This document shows, piece by piece, positions 7,987-14,603 of a DNA stretch of 14,603 nucleotides; within the stretch, counting starts at the first letter, position 1; each line of letters opens with the position of its first letter. The notes below the pieces were generated by a model. It saw only the letters and a list, made by a program, of their open reading frames with translations. It had not been told where the DNA came from and made no database searches. A program made the translations under genes and the position numbers. Source of the DNA: DATDPY01 sp964395765 (GTDB lineage Bacteria > Bacteroidota > Bacteroidia > Cytophagales > Cyclobacteriaceae); contig CAYNCU010000103.1 of assembly GCA_964395765.1 (NCBI GenBank), forward strand, positions 1 to 14,603, in the 5' to 3' direction.

Positions 7987-8802
7987 ATGGAAATTACCAC
8001 CGAAGATCTCAGGGAACTTCTTGAATCATTAAAATTTGTTTACGGATATGATTTTTCCGATTACTCGGAGGCCTCACTCAAAAGGAGGATCCTTCATTTT
8101 ATGCAAAACAAAAAATACACTTCTGTTGCCTCTTTTGGAAAGCTTCTTCTTCAAAATGATAATTTATTTGAAGAATTTATCGAGGAGATAACAGTTACGG
8201 TAACTGAAATGTTCCGGGATCCGACTTTCTTTAAATCCATCAGGGAAAAGGTGATTAAGCGATTGGCAACATACCCTTTTATTAAAATATGGCTTGCCGG
8301 TTGTGCTACCGGCGAAGAGGCTTATTCAATTGCCATTTTACTAACCGAAGAAAAATTATACAACCGTTCAATTATTTATGCGACGGACATAAATCAAAAA
8401 TCACTGCAGATTGCCAAAGAAGGAGTATACGCGCTGGACAAGATGAAAGCGTTTACATTGAACTACCAGAAATCCGGGGGGGTAAAGTCATTTTCGGAAT
8501 ATTACAAGGCGAAATACGGATCCGCATTATTTGACCATTCATTGCATCAAAATATCCTGTTTTCCCCTCACAATCTTGTAGCGGATAAATCGTTCAATGA
8601 ATTTCAGATGATTATATGCAGAAATGTGCTTATCTATTTCAACAGGAGCCTGCAGAACAATGTGATCAATTTGTTTTACGAAAGTCTTTGTCCGTTAGGG
8701 ATCCTTGGCCTTGGAAGCAAGGAAACCTTGTTATTTTCAGAAAAAAGAAATTGTTTCGATGAAATAGACAGGAAGGAAAAATTATTCATTAAAATTAAAT
8801 AA
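7987..8802 (+). CDS. cheR: CheR-type protein-glutamate O-methyltransferase
   Basis: A 271-residue cytoplasmic methyltransferase expected to transfer a methyl group from S-adenosylmethionine to glutamate side chains of a partner protein. Seen: an N-terminal helical domain (about 1-75) with a basic L-K-R-R-I segment (31-35); a T-E-M-F-R-D motif (73-78); the SAM-binding loop L-A-G-C-A-T-G-E-E-A-Y-S (103-114); acidic D134 of the A-T-D-I-N strand; and the CheR signature C-R-N-V-L-I-Y-F-N (211-219). Length is that of a normal single-domain CheR. There is no C-terminal receptor-tethering or TPR domain. No chemoreceptor, CheA or CheW is encoded in the window, so the substrate is unknown. Position between two histidine kinases suggests that a kinase, not a flagellar receptor, is methylated. 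ATG at 7987 has no clear Shine-Dalgarno. Its TAA (8800-8802) lies in the same frame as the following cheB. Confidence 0.93.
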   Translation: MEITTEDLRELLESLKFVYGYDFSDYSEASLKRRILHFMQNKKYTSVASFGKLLLQNDNLFEEFIEEITVTVTEMFRDPTFFKSIREKVIKRLATYPFIKIWLAGCATGEEAYSIAILLTEEKLYNRSIIYATDINQKSLQIAKEGVYALDKMKAFTLNYQKSGGVKSFSEYYKAKYGSALFDHSLHQNILFSPHNLVADKSFNEFQMIICRNVLIYFNRSLQNNVINLFYESLCPLGILGLGSKETLLFSEKRNCFDEIDRKEKLFIKIK

Positions 8803-8814
8803 AGAATTGAGGAG

Positions 8815-9390
8815 TTGGTGAATCAATATTCAGCGATAATTATAGGGGCATCTGCAGGAGGTTTTGTAGCACTGTCTGCAATCCTTTCGAGGTTGCCAGC
8901 GGATTATAACGTACCGGTCATAGTGGTTCAACACCGTTCTAAGGATTACAAGGACCTTCTGGAAGATGTTTTACAGCAAAAATGCAAGATAAGAATTAAG
9001 CAGGCCGACGAAAAAGAAAAGGCGGAATCCGGCTTTGTCTACCTGGCCCCGCCGGATTATCATTTGCTGATTGAAGAAGATCTGACCTTTTCATTATCGG
9101 ATGATCCCCCTGTCAATTACAGCCGGCCTTCCATTGATGTCACCTTTGAGTCAGCCGCCGAGACATTCCGTGAAAAATTAATCGGCATAATTCTTACGGG
9201 GGCCAATCAGGACGGATCAAAGGGAATCGCGACAGTGAAAAAATTCGGTGGAACAACGATCGCCCAGGATCCCAGGGAAGCTCAGTTTTATTTGATGCCT
9301 CAATCCGCCGTAAATACGGGAACTATTGATTATATCATGCCCCTTAAGGGGATCTGGGAATTTTTAATCAAAAAGGCAAATGACCTATGA
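8815..9390 (+). CDS. cheB: CheB-type protein-glutamate methylesterase, catalytic domain only
   Basis: A 191-residue protein matching the C-terminal catalytic domain of CheB, which hydrolyses glutamyl methyl esters and deamidates glutamine in receptor proteins. Seen: nucleophile S13 in G-A-S-A-G-G, H40 in V-Q-H-R-S and D133 in G-A-N-Q-D-G-S-K-G, the expected Ser-His-Asp triad. The N-terminal receiver domain of classical CheB is absent, so activity cannot be switched by direct phosphorylation. Control might come from the receiver-bearing kinases encoded on either side. The start is uncertain: TTG at 8815 lies directly after GAGGAG (8809-8814), and GTG at 8818 sits 3 nt after it; both spacings are short and no in-frame ATG is nearby. 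It lies 12 nt after cheR in the same frame and overlaps the next kinase by 4 bp. Confidence 0.92.
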   Translation: MVNQYSAIIIGASAGGFVALSAILSRLPADYNVPVIVVQHRSKDYKDLLEDVLQQKCKIRIKQADEKEKAESGFVYLAPPDYHLLIEEDLTFSLSDDPPVNYSRPSIDVTFESAAETFREKLIGIILTGANQDGSKGIATVKKFGGTTIAQDPREAQFYLMPQSAVNTGTIDYIMPLKGIWEFLIKKANDL

Positions 9391-11282
9391 AGTCCGTTAA
9401 AACCTCAGCTATTCTTATTGTCGATGATAAGCCCGCGAACATTATCGCCCTTGAAAACCTCCTGGCCGATAAAACACGAACATTCCTTCAGGCAACCAAC
9501 GGTAAGGATGCCTTGAAACTGGCCCTTAACAAAGCGATTGACCTGATCATCCTGGATGTAAAAATGCCTGATATGGATGGTTTCGAGGTGGCAAAAATTT
9601 TAAATTCCAATTCGAGGACGCGGGATATTCCGATCATTTTTGCCTCAGCGGAAAAAACCGAACAGAAGTCCATGATGAAAGGCTATGATGAAGGAGCCAT
9701 TGATTTTCTTTTAAAACCGCTGGATCCGGAAATAACCCGGGCCAAGGTGGCCGTCCTCCTCAAAATTCAAATGCAAAAGAAGGAGTTGATGGAAAAAAAC
9801 CAGGCGTTGGAAAAATCAGAATTATTGATCAATAATTCAGCCGATATTATTGGCATTATCGACCCGGTAACCTTTAAACTCGAAGAAATAAATAAAACAT
9901 TTACCGATATTCTCGGATATTCCCTCGAAGAGGCTAAAGAGAATTCCCTGTTTTTATATCTTGATAAGGAAGACCATGTTTTACTCGAGAAACTTTCAAA
10001 AAAGAAAGAGGAAAAATTATCTTTTGAAACCAGGCTATATTGTAAAGACAGGAGCGTCAAATGGCTTCAGTGGCATGTAATGGTAAAATATAACAAATGG
10101 TTCGTCAATGCCAGGGATATTACTGAAACCAAAAAGGTTGAAAAAATAAGGAATTACCTGGCCACCATTGTCCTGCATTCCAACGAAGGCATATATATGC
10201 ACGATTATGAAGGTAATATAATTTCCTGGAATAAGGGGGCCGAAAAAATTTATGGTTACAGTGAAGAAGAAGCCCTGCATATGCAGATCTGGAACCTTAT
10301 CCCGGAATTTCTTAAAGAGGAAAAGAGAATGATCATTGATTCATTGATGGAAGGGATGAAGATTCAGACTTTTGAAACCAAACGAATTACCAAATACGGT
10401 AAAATTATTGATGTTGAGCTTACAGTGTCTTTAATTAATGATCCTGATAACCGGCTTCAAACCATTGCCATAACCGACCGGGATATTACCGGGCAAAAAA
10501 TTGCGGAGGAGAAAATTAAACAACTGAATATTGAATTACAGCAAAGTGTTGAACAGTTGAAAGCATCCAATAAGGAAATAGAGTCTTTTTCCTACTCGGT
10601 ATCCCATGATTTACGCGCTCCGCTAAGAATTATCAATGGATACGCTGGTATGCTGGAAGAAGATTATAAGGAAAAATTTGATGAGGAAGGAAAACGCCTG
10701 ATTGGTGTTATTCAATCTAATTCGCTGAAAATGTCACAATTGATCGATGACCTGCTGGCCTTGTCGAGGCTGGGCCGTAAGGAATTGGATAAAACAATGC
10801 TCAATACGAATGAACTGGTCAGGAACGTAATCGGAGAAATAGAAAATTCAGATCCTCATCATGCTAAAATTAAGATTCACAAACTACCGGCATGCTATGG
10901 CGATTATTCCCTGCTGAAACAGGTTTGGATCAACCTCATCAGCAATGCGATAAAATATTCAAATAAAAAGGATCAACCGGTCATTGAGATCGCCTCCGAA
11001 GAATCGGGAAAGAATATTACTTATTATGTAAAAGACAACGGGGCCGGATTCGACATGAAATACGTTGATAAATTATTCGGCGTTTTTCAGCGCTTACATA
11101 CTTCCAGCGATTTTTCCGGTACCGGCATCGGTCTGGCTATTGTTCAGAGGATTATTTCCAGGCATAACGGTAATGTCCGGGCGGAAGGTAAAGTGAATGA
11201 AGGTTCAACTTTTTATTTTACCCTTCCGGTAAAAACCGTTAAAGAAGAAACGAAAGAAAATGATTTTTCCACTTCGCCCTGA
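9387..11282 (+). CDS. REC-PAS-PAS sensor histidine kinase
   Basis: A 631-residue soluble histidine kinase with an N-terminal receiver. Seen: REC at about 6-125 with D13/D14, phospho-acceptor D57 in L-D-V-K-M-P and K110 before Pro; a short helical linker; PAS1 at about 142-250 with an L-E-E-I-N-K-T-F start; PAS2 at about 255-370 containing G-N-I-I-S-W-N-K-G-A-E-K-I-Y-G-Y; a coiled linker at about 370-398; HisKA with H407 in S-V-S-H-D-L-R-A-P-L; HATPase_c with N520, D-N-G-A-G-F (550-555) and G-T-G-I-G-L-A-I (578-585). There is no membrane segment. The receiver in front suggests it takes phosphate from, or is gated by, another kinase; the hybrid kinase of the same operon is the obvious candidate, by inference. 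The ATG (9387-9389) overlaps the cheB TGA as ATGA, so translation is probably coupled. No output domain is present, so the downstream regulator lies elsewhere. Confidence 0.93.
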   Translation: MKSVKTSAILIVDDKPANIIALENLLADKTRTFLQATNGKDALKLALNKAIDLIILDVKMPDMDGFEVAKILNSNSRTRDIPIIFASAEKTEQKSMMKGYDEGAIDFLLKPLDPEITRAKVAVLLKIQMQKKELMEKNQALEKSELLINNSADIIGIIDPVTFKLEEINKTFTDILGYSLEEAKENSLFLYLDKEDHVLLEKLSKKKEEKLSFETRLYCKDRSVKWLQWHVMVKYNKWFVNARDITETKKVEKIRNYLATIVLHSNEGIYMHDYEGNIISWNKGAEKIYGYSEEEALHMQIWNLIPEFLKEEKRMIIDSLMEGMKIQTFETKRITKYGKIIDVELTVSLINDPDNRLQTIAITDRDITGQKIAEEKIKQLNIELQQSVEQLKASNKEIESFSYSVSHDLRAPLRIINGYAGMLEEDYKEKFDEEGKRLIGVIQSNSLKMSQLIDDLLALSRLGRKELDKTMLNTNELVRNVIGEIENSDPHHAKIKIHKLPACYGDYSLLKQVWINLISNAIKYSNKKDQPVIEIASEESGKNITYYVKDNGAGFDMKYVDKLFGVFQRLHTSSDFSGTGIGLAIVQRIISRHNGNVRAEGKVNEGSTFYFTLPVKTVKEETKENDFSTSP

Positions 11283-11590
11283 ATCGCCGTGGGACTCAAA
11301 GATTGAAAATCCAAAATCGTGCATGATCTTTGTTATTTATTATTAAACATTAATGTAAACATTGATGTCTTCATCATATTATAGTAATATCGTGGCAAAA
11401 TTTGAGGGCCGAATTGGCCTGATTATTGTAAAAATTACTGAAAACATTGTTTAAATAAGGCTTAATCGCCTAATTTTAAACTCTTTAAAGCAAATTAGAC
11501 TATTAGAAAATAAAATCAGAAACGATAATTTCAGTCAGAATGATGAAAACACATAACAGGGTATCTACGACAATTCCAAACGTTAATAAA
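11283..11590. other. Intergenic region upstream of the OmpH gene, about 308 bp
   Basis: This A/T-rich stretch separates the signalling operon from ompH. It holds an inverted repeat CAAAGAT (11297-11303)/ATCTTTG (11326-11332) with a 22-nt loop and a following T/A-rich run, a possible weak terminator. It also holds a near-consensus -7 box GATCTTTG (11325-11332) with ATTG 19 nt upstream (11302-11305), so the same bases could instead be a promoter. Further in are a tandem 12-bp repeat (listed separately) and small GGCC and AGGC/GCCT stems near 11407-11419 and 11458-11471. No gene is convincing here. Confidence 0.5.
11345..11368. promoter_or_regulatory. Tandem 12-bp repeat of a palindromic box, candidate operator
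   Basis: AAACATTAATGT (11345-11356) is followed immediately by AAACATTGATGT (11357-11368), 11 of 12 bases identical. The first copy contains the perfect palindrome ACATTAATGT, the second the near-palindrome ACATTGATGT. A more distant third copy, AAACATTGTTTA, begins at 11442. Palindromes in direct tandem arrangement are typical of dimeric regulator binding sites, but A/T-rich DNA yields such patterns by chance and no regulator is known. Confidence 0.35.
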
Positions 11591-12148
11591 ATGAAATTCA
11601 AAATCTTATTTCTCCTGCTGGCCATGGCATTTCCGGTAAGTTTTCTTGCCGCCCAGACAGCACCCTTAAAAATCGGATATACCAATATGGATTATATCCT
11701 GACCCAGCTTCCTGAATATAAAACCATTGAATCGGAAATCAGTTCTTACCAGAAACAGCTGGAATCTCAGTTAAATTCAAAATACCAGGAATACCAGGAT
11801 AAGCTTGATGATTACCAGCAAAAAGTACAGGCCGGAACGCTTACTACGCAGGACCGTCAGAGCAGGGAACAGGAACTGACCGACTTGCAGCAGTCCATTC
11901 AGAAATTCCAGAGTGACGCCGATACTTCCTTGCAGAAAAAATCAGCCGATCTGCTTCAGCCTGCTTATGACAAGATCATGAAGGCTGTCCATGACGTGGC
12001 CGTGGATAAAGGATATACCCATGTTTTCAGTAATGCGGCAGGAAACGTGCCTATATTGCTTTACGGGGATCAGAAATATGATATTACCGATGATGTATTG
12101 AAAAAACTGGGAGTAACTCCTGCACCGAAAAGTACGACCAATAAATAA
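11591..12148 (+). CDS. OmpH/Skp family periplasmic chaperone
   Basis: A 185-residue secreted protein of the OmpH (Skp) family, periplasmic chaperones that hold unfolded outer-membrane proteins on the way to the BAM machine. Seen: a signal peptide (about 1-22: two lysines, a hydrophobic core, ending F-L-A-A-Q); the family start K-I-G-Y-T-N-M-D-Y-I-L (27-37), where a beta strand precedes long helices; a Q/K/E-rich coiled coil at about 42-130 forming the expected tentacle hairpin; and a C-terminal G-Y-T-H-V-F-S-N segment (141-148) typical of the body domain. I chose ATG 11591 because the signal peptide begins there; the in-frame ATG at 11540 would put 17 polar residues in front of it. In Bacteroidota ompH genes often sit beside bamA; here it stands alone with its own terminator, so it may be an extra paralog. 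Confidence 0.88.
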   Translation: MKFKILFLLLAMAFPVSFLAAQTAPLKIGYTNMDYILTQLPEYKTIESEISSYQKQLESQLNSKYQEYQDKLDDYQQKVQAGTLTTQDRQSREQELTDLQQSIQKFQSDADTSLQKKSADLLQPAYDKIMKAVHDVAVDKGYTHVFSNAAGNVPILLYGDQKYDITDDVLKKLGVTPAPKSTTNK

Positions 12149-12196
12149 GTAAGCGAAGCCCGTTTTATTTACGGTTGCTGATTAAAATAATGGATT

Positions 12197-12225
12197 TGGT
12201 AACTTTCGGGTTACCATTTTTATTT
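12197..12225 (+). terminator. Rho-independent terminator after the OmpH gene
   Basis: TGGTAAC (12197-12203) pairs perfectly with GTTACCA (12210-12216) around the 6-nt loop TTTCGG, and is followed by a T-rich run (12217-12225) with five consecutive Ts. It lies 49 nt after the OmpH stop codon and before the sulfatase gene, so the two are probably separate transcription units. Confidence 0.8.
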
Positions 12226-12291
12226 GAGATACTTTGATTTTTTTCATAGATTTATTTTCAATTTTTTTTAAATACCAAAGGCCTTAATCTC

Positions 12292-13776
12292 ATGAGAAAA
12301 ATTACCATTAAATTATTCAAAGGGATAATACTGATTTTAATCTATTCGATGTTTACCGGTTGCCACAGCTATGCGGAAAAACATGACCACGATCCCCAAA
12401 AACGCCCGGATATTCTCCTGATATTCATGGATGACATGGGCAATGGTGACCTTGACAGCTATGGTGCCATTGATTACAAAACCGTGAACCTGGATCAACT
12501 GGCTGCGCAGGGGATGCGATTCACTAATTTTTATGCGGCCCAGGCTGTGTGCAGCGCCTCAAGGGCGGGCCTGTTGACGGGCTGCTATCCGAACCGTGTC
12601 GGAATATCAGGCGCCTTATTCCCCCATGAGAAAATCGGATTAAGTACGAAGGAAGAAACCATTGCCTCTGTGCTTAAAAAAGAAGGATACGTAACAGGCA
12701 TGATAGGCAAATGGCATTTAGGCGATACCATTCCCTGTCTTCCTCTTCAACATGGATTCGATGAGTATTACGGCATTCCCTATTCCAACGATATGTGGCC
12801 CGTGGATTATGACGGAAGCCCGGCCGAACCGGCCGATTTTCAATACAGGTATCCCCCGTTGCCGATCCTGGAAGGGAACCAACCTGTACGATACATCAGG
12901 AACCTTGATGATATGTCGATGGTTACAACCTTATACATGGAAAAAGCCATTGATTTCATTAATCGTCATAAGGACCGGCCTTTCTTTCTTTACCTGGCTG
13001 AGTCCATGGTTCATGTACCCATTGCTGCTTCAAAACAGTTCAGGGGAAAAAGTAAACAGGGACTTTTCGGCGATGTGGTTATGGAGGTGGACTGGTCGAT
13101 CGGGAAAATTTTAGAGGCGTTGCAGGAAAACGGGCTTGATAAAAATACGCTGGTTGTTTTTACCAGTGATAACGGGCCGTGGTTGAACTTTGGTAACCAT
13201 GCCGGTTCAACCGGCGGACTACGAGAGGGGAAGGGGACCAGTTGGGAGGGTGGTCAGCGTGAACCCTGCATTATGCGCTGGCCCGGTGTGATCCCGGGTG
13301 GCACCGTATGTAACGAGTTGTCATGCACCATCGATTTGCTTCCGACCTTTGCCAATATTACCGGGGCGCCATTGCCAAAAAATAAAATTGATGGCGTAAA
13401 TATACTTTCATTGCTTCAGGGATCACCGGGTGCTTCACCCCGGAATCACCTTTATTATTATTACCAGAAAAACAGTCTGGAAGCGATACGAATGGATCAC
13501 TGGAAACTTGTTTTCCCGCATGAGTACAGATCCTATATGCATGTAATGCCGGGTCATGACGGGTACCCGGGTGGCTACAGCAAAGGCAAGACCGGCCTGG
13601 AACTCTATGATCTGCGAAGGGACCCCGGCGAACATTATGATGTCAAAGATATGTACCCGGAGGTGGTGAAACAGATTGAGCTGCTTGCCGATTCTGCTCG
13701 AAAAGATCTCGGGGACGACCTGACCGGGTCAACGGGGGAAAACAGGAGATATCCCGAATTGATACCGGGCCGTTGA
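12292..13776 (+). CDS. Arylsulfatase-like sulfatase (S1 family), lipoprotein
   Basis: A 494-residue type I sulfatase, expected to hydrolyse sulfate esters with an active-site formylglycine made from cysteine. Seen: a lipoprotein signal at 1-23 with lipobox F-T-G-C24; metal ligands D47-D48; catalytic C87 in C-S-A-S-R91, fitting the C-x-(P/A)-x-R modification motif; G-K-W-H-L-G (139-144) with K140 and H142; H241 after S-M-V; T-S-D-N-G-P (291-296) with D293/N294; and an arylsulfatase A-like C-terminal part with L-E-L-Y-D-L-R-R-D-P (436-445). Length is normal. The usual D-D-x-G-Y-G-D reads D-D-M-G-N-G-D, a minor change. No sulfatase-maturing enzyme, SusC/SusD pair or glycoside hydrolase is nearby, so it is not in a visible polysaccharide-utilisation locus. 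Substrate cannot be assigned. The ATG has no obvious Shine-Dalgarno; the preceding terminator suggests its own promoter. Confidence 0.93.
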   Translation: MRKITIKLFKGIILILIYSMFTGCHSYAEKHDHDPQKRPDILLIFMDDMGNGDLDSYGAIDYKTVNLDQLAAQGMRFTNFYAAQAVCSASRAGLLTGCYPNRVGISGALFPHEKIGLSTKEETIASVLKKEGYVTGMIGKWHLGDTIPCLPLQHGFDEYYGIPYSNDMWPVDYDGSPAEPADFQYRYPPLPILEGNQPVRYIRNLDDMSMVTTLYMEKAIDFINRHKDRPFFLYLAESMVHVPIAASKQFRGKSKQGLFGDVVMEVDWSIGKILEALQENGLDKNTLVVFTSDNGPWLNFGNHAGSTGGLREGKGTSWEGGQREPCIMRWPGVIPGGTVCNELSCTIDLLPTFANITGAPLPKNKIDGVNILSLLQGSPGASPRNHLYYYYQKNSLEAIRMDHWKLVFPHEYRSYMHVMPGHDGYPGGYSKGKTGLELYDLRRDPGEHYDVKDMYPEVVKQIELLADSARKDLGDDLTGSTGENRRYPELIPGR

Positions 13777-13851
13777 ACTTAGTGTTGACTTTATCATGAT
13801 ATATCTATAACAAAAACGCGATAATAAAATTTCAACCTGATAAAATAGTAT

Positions 13852-14603
13852 ATGAACAAAATAATATTTCTTATTTCTGCCTTGATAATGCTTGCCGGTT
13901 GCGCGGTAAATCCGGTTACCGGCCGAAGGCAATTGAGCCTGGTAAAAGATTCCGATCTGCAGCTATCGGCTGCATCGCAATACAAAACCTTCCTATCACA
14001 GAACAAGGTATTGGATCCGGCTTCCAATAAGGATGCAGCCATGGTGAGGCGGGTTGGAACTCGGATCGCCGATGCAATTACTAAATATTATAACAGCCAG
14101 GGCAAAGGGGATGTCCTTAAAGGATATAATTGGGAATTCAATACGGTTGAAAGTAATGAAGTGAATGCATGGTGCATGCCCGGGGGTAAAGTGGTTGTTT
14201 ACACGGGGTTATTGCCTGTCACACAAAACGAAACCGCGCTGGCTATCGTATTGGGCCATGAAATTACCCACGCGGTTGCCAAGCACGGCGATGAACGGCT
14301 CAGTGAATCATTGATCCAACAAATGGGTGGACAAGCATTGGATGTTGCCTTGTCCCAGAGCCCTGCCCAGACACAGAACCTGATCAAACAGGCTTACGGA
14401 GTGGGCAGCCAGGTAGGGGTAATGCTGCCTTTTTCACGTCAGCAGGAAACGGAAGCCGACCATTTCGGCTTGATCTTCGCCGCCATGGCCGGATATAATC
14501 CAAGGGAAGCAATTCCCTTCTGGCAGCGAATGGCCTCCATGGGCGGAACAAAACCACCGGAATTATTAAGTACACACCCGGCGGACAAAACCAGGATTGA
14601 AAA
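13852..14603 (+). CDS. M48 family zinc metalloprotease lipoprotein, 3'-truncated
   Basis: The frame is open from ATG 13852 to the window edge, giving 250 residues with the C-terminus missing. Seen: a lipoprotein signal with lipobox L14-A-G-C17; the M48 zinc motif H136-E137-I-T-H140 within L-G-H-E-I-T-H-A-V-A-K-H; the third ligand E201 in E-T-E-A-D; the strand N-A-W-C-M-P-G-G-K-V-V-V-Y-T-G-L (105-120), equivalent to the family N-A-F-A-x-P-G-G segment; and S-T-H-P (240-243) near the end. Related proteins (LoiP/YcaL-like, BepA N-terminal domain) are envelope quality-control proteases. Short Bacteroidota members are about 260-280 residues, so little may be missing, unless a TPR domain follows as in BepA. 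No acidic residues follow the lipid-modified cysteine, so a surface-export signal is not evident. It lies 75 nt after the sulfatase and could be co-transcribed. Confidence 0.93.
   Translation, partial: MNKIIFLISALIMLAGCAVNPVTGRRQLSLVKDSDLQLSAASQYKTFLSQNKVLDPASNKDAAMVRRVGTRIADAITKYYNSQGKGDVLKGYNWEFNTVESNEVNAWCMPGGKVVVYTGLLPVTQNETALAIVLGHEITHAVAKHGDERLSESLIQQMGGQALDVALSQSPAQTQNLIKQAYGVGSQVGVMLPFSRQQETEADHFGLIFAAMAGYNPREAIPFWQRMASMGGTKPPELLSTHPADKTRIE

Noticed and set aside
11540..11590. Upstream in-frame ATG as the start of the OmpH protein.
   Set aside because: It would place a polar 17-residue segment ahead of a clean signal peptide that begins at ATG 11591.
12752..13114. A 120-codon plus-strand open frame inside the sulfatase gene.
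   Set aside because: It lies in another frame of a well-supported sulfatase whose catalytic motifs span the same bases; its translation resembles no family.
13784..13804. TTGACT followed 15 nt later by TATAAC before the M48 gene, resembling a proteobacterial sigma-70 promoter.
   Set aside because: The spacing is short and Bacteroidota use a different consensus (TTTG/TAnnTTTG), so the match is probably chance.
13794..14042. Minus-strand open frames of 82 and 67 codons around the M48 start.
   Set aside because: They overlap the strongly supported M48 lipoprotein signal and N-terminal region on the plus strand and show no domain features.

Overview
The window looks like a stretch of a Bacteroidota chromosome. 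The evidence is the gene families and style: a hybrid histidine kinase with a glutamine/glutamate-rich coiled coil followed by free-standing cheR and cheB, a Skp/OmpH protein, a Bacteroidota-type front-end fatty-acid desaturase, an arylsulfatase-like lipoprotein, and A/T-rich leaders mostly without strong Shine-Dalgarno sequences. I cannot place it to order or genus. No RNA gene, insertion sequence, CRISPR array, phage gene or replication origin was seen.

Layout. (1) Positions 1-2380, plus strand: the 3' part of a lemA-family gene overlaps by 4 bp a DUF2207 membrane-protein gene, forming a probable two-gene envelope operon. (2) Positions 2402-3514, minus strand: a membrane fatty-acid desaturase, convergent with DUF2207 and divergent from what follows. 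(3) Positions 3515-3857: a 343-bp divergent regulatory region. (4) Positions 3858-11282, plus strand: a four-gene signalling operon. It encodes a 1355-residue NIT-HAMP-GAF hybrid kinase with three receiver domains, CheR, a CheB methylesterase domain with no receiver, and a REC-PAS-PAS histidine kinase. (5) Positions 11283-11590: a non-coding region with a tandem 12-bp repeat built of palindromes. (6) Positions 11591-12148: an OmpH/Skp periplasmic chaperone gene followed by a clear intrinsic terminator. (7) Positions 12292-13776: a sulfatase lipoprotein. (8) Positions 13852 to the right edge: an M48 zinc metalloprotease lipoprotein, cut at its 3' end.

How the genes work together. The signalling operon is the centre of interest. 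It pairs two histidine kinases with a methyltransferase and a methylesterase, but has no chemoreceptor, CheA or CheW and no DNA-binding output regulator. One possibility is that CheR and CheB adapt the kinases themselves, perhaps at the Q/E-rich coiled coil between the GAF and kinase domains of the large protein; that is inference. Such kinase-cheR-cheB clusters are, to my knowledge, recurrent in Bacteroidota but poorly characterised. The other genes (LemA, DUF2207, desaturase, OmpH, M48 protease, sulfatase) are mostly envelope or lipid functions and show no obvious single pathway.
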